Shown piece after piece: positions 63,540 to 64,000 of a stretch of DNA of 64,000 nt. The notes under the pieces are model-generated. The model searched no databases, was not told the DNA's origin, and saw only the letters and a program-made list of their open reading frames with translations. This DNA comes from Flavobacterium sp. ALJ2 (lineage in GTDB: Bacteria > Bacteroidota > Bacteroidia > Flavobacteriales > Flavobacteriaceae): NCBI RefSeq assembly GCF_015594725.1, contig NZ_JADNRC010000018.1, positions 1 through 64,000 of the forward strand, read 5' to 3'. Made by a program: the position numbers and the translations under genes. Every line of letters starts with the position of its first letter. Positions within the stretch are counted from its first letter, which is position 1.

Positions 63540-64000
63540 ATGAGAAAAAAAATTCTGTTTTTTGCCTTTATTTTTATAGCCTATAGTTCTTATGCTCAAA
63601 TTGGTATTGGAACTCCCGTACCAGAACCTTCATCAGCTTTGGATATTAAACTCCCAAACAAAGGGGTTCTGTTATCGCGTGTAGCACTTACAGGAACTAC
63701 AGATGTTACAACAATACTTTTGGCTGCAAACGCATTAACAGTTTACAATACAGCAACTACTGGTGATGTTACACCGGGCTATTACTACTGGAACAAAGTG
63801 GCTAATAAATGGATACGACTACTGGATAGTAGCTCGCCAATAACAGCTTGGAGCTTAACAGGAAACTCTCAAACAATTCCAGGAACAAATTTTATAGGAA
63901 CTACAGATGATAACGATTTAGTTTTTAAAAGAAATAATGTGCTGTCGGGCAGACTTGGTCTTAATACGTCCTTTGGTGTAAATGCTTTAGCAAATAGTAC
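63540..64000 (+). CDS. Second fibre-like repeat protein, cut by the window end
   Basis: The ATG at 63540-63542 opens a frame that runs without a stop to the window edge (153 codons visible). It begins MRKKILFFAFIFIAYSSYAQ, a signal peptide, followed by IGIGTPVPEPSSALDI, KGVLLSRVALTGTTD, ANALTVYNTATTGDVTPGYYYWN and NFIGTTDDNDLVFKRNN. It closely parallels the first module of the upstream gene. The 3' part, including any S74 domain, lies outside. The pair is a tandem duplication that includes the promoter. Confidence 0.9.
   Translation, partial: MRKKILFFAFIFIAYSSYAQIGIGTPVPEPSSALDIKLPNKGVLLSRVALTGTTDVTTILLAANALTVYNTATTGDVTPGYYYWNKVANKWIRLLDSSSPITAWSLTGNSQTIPGTNFIGTTDDNDLVFKRNNVLSGRLGLNTSFGVNALANS

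Overview
The window looks like a chromosomal piece of an AT-rich Bacteroidota genome, most likely Flavobacterium or a close relative. Support for this comes from a SusC/SusD pair, a type IX (T9SS) C-terminal sorting domain, TAnnTTTG-type -7 promoter boxes, few Shine-Dalgarno sequences, and the dispersed TTTCGACGAAGGA-type palindromes common in that group. I saw no tRNA, rRNA or CRISPR array. Mobile DNA is limited to a decayed transposase tail at the left edge and several small palindromic repeats.

Layout. 0-0.5 kb: transposase remnant. 0.5-10.1 kb (minus strand): zinc metallopeptidase, a large orphan hybrid histidine kinase, a membrane protein, an aldehyde dehydrogenase, an RluA-type pseudouridine synthase, a hypothetical protein and panB. 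10.3-21.6 kb (plus strand): a complete Kdp potassium-uptake locus. It holds an NtrC-like response regulator, two tiny membrane peptides (one is KdpF), KdpA, KdpB, KdpC, a porin, a KdpD that contains only the N-terminal sensor part, and a separate histidine kinase. 21.7-27.2 kb: L-serine dehydratase, a broken Crp/Fnr gene, a DUF4494-type protein, a lipoprotein, a nitroreductase divergent from an HxlR regulator, and a META-domain lipoprotein.

27.5-49.8 kb is the most coherent region. It appears to be a proline/hydroxyproline-peptide (collagen-type) utilisation locus. It holds an S37-like prolyl tripeptidyl aminopeptidase, a trans-3-hydroxyproline branch (dehydratase plus pyrroline-2-carboxylate reductase), two different M24 Xaa-Pro peptidases, a secreted M43 metalloprotease with a T9SS tail, a SusC/SusD importer, and the whole trans-4-hydroxyproline pathway (2-epimerase, FAD-dependent D-hydroxyproline dehydrogenase, HPC deaminase, alpha-ketoglutarate semialdehyde dehydrogenase). 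A divergent AraC-type regulator sits at the end. The susC promoter and the promoter of the hydroxyproline operon share a long direct-repeat motif at identical distance from their -7 boxes, which ties uptake and catabolism into one regulon.

49.9-58.3 kb: a remnant of a fibre-like gene, a secreted laminin-G-like protein, a Crp/Fnr regulator and a Czc/Cus-type metal efflux operon (czcB, czcA, czcC) followed by an outer-membrane barrel. 58.3-64 kb: a 1.1-kb gene-free stretch, then a 1244-residue secreted fibre-like protein with three repeated modules and a C-terminal S74-type chaperone domain. A paralogue with a duplicated promoter follows and runs off the right edge.
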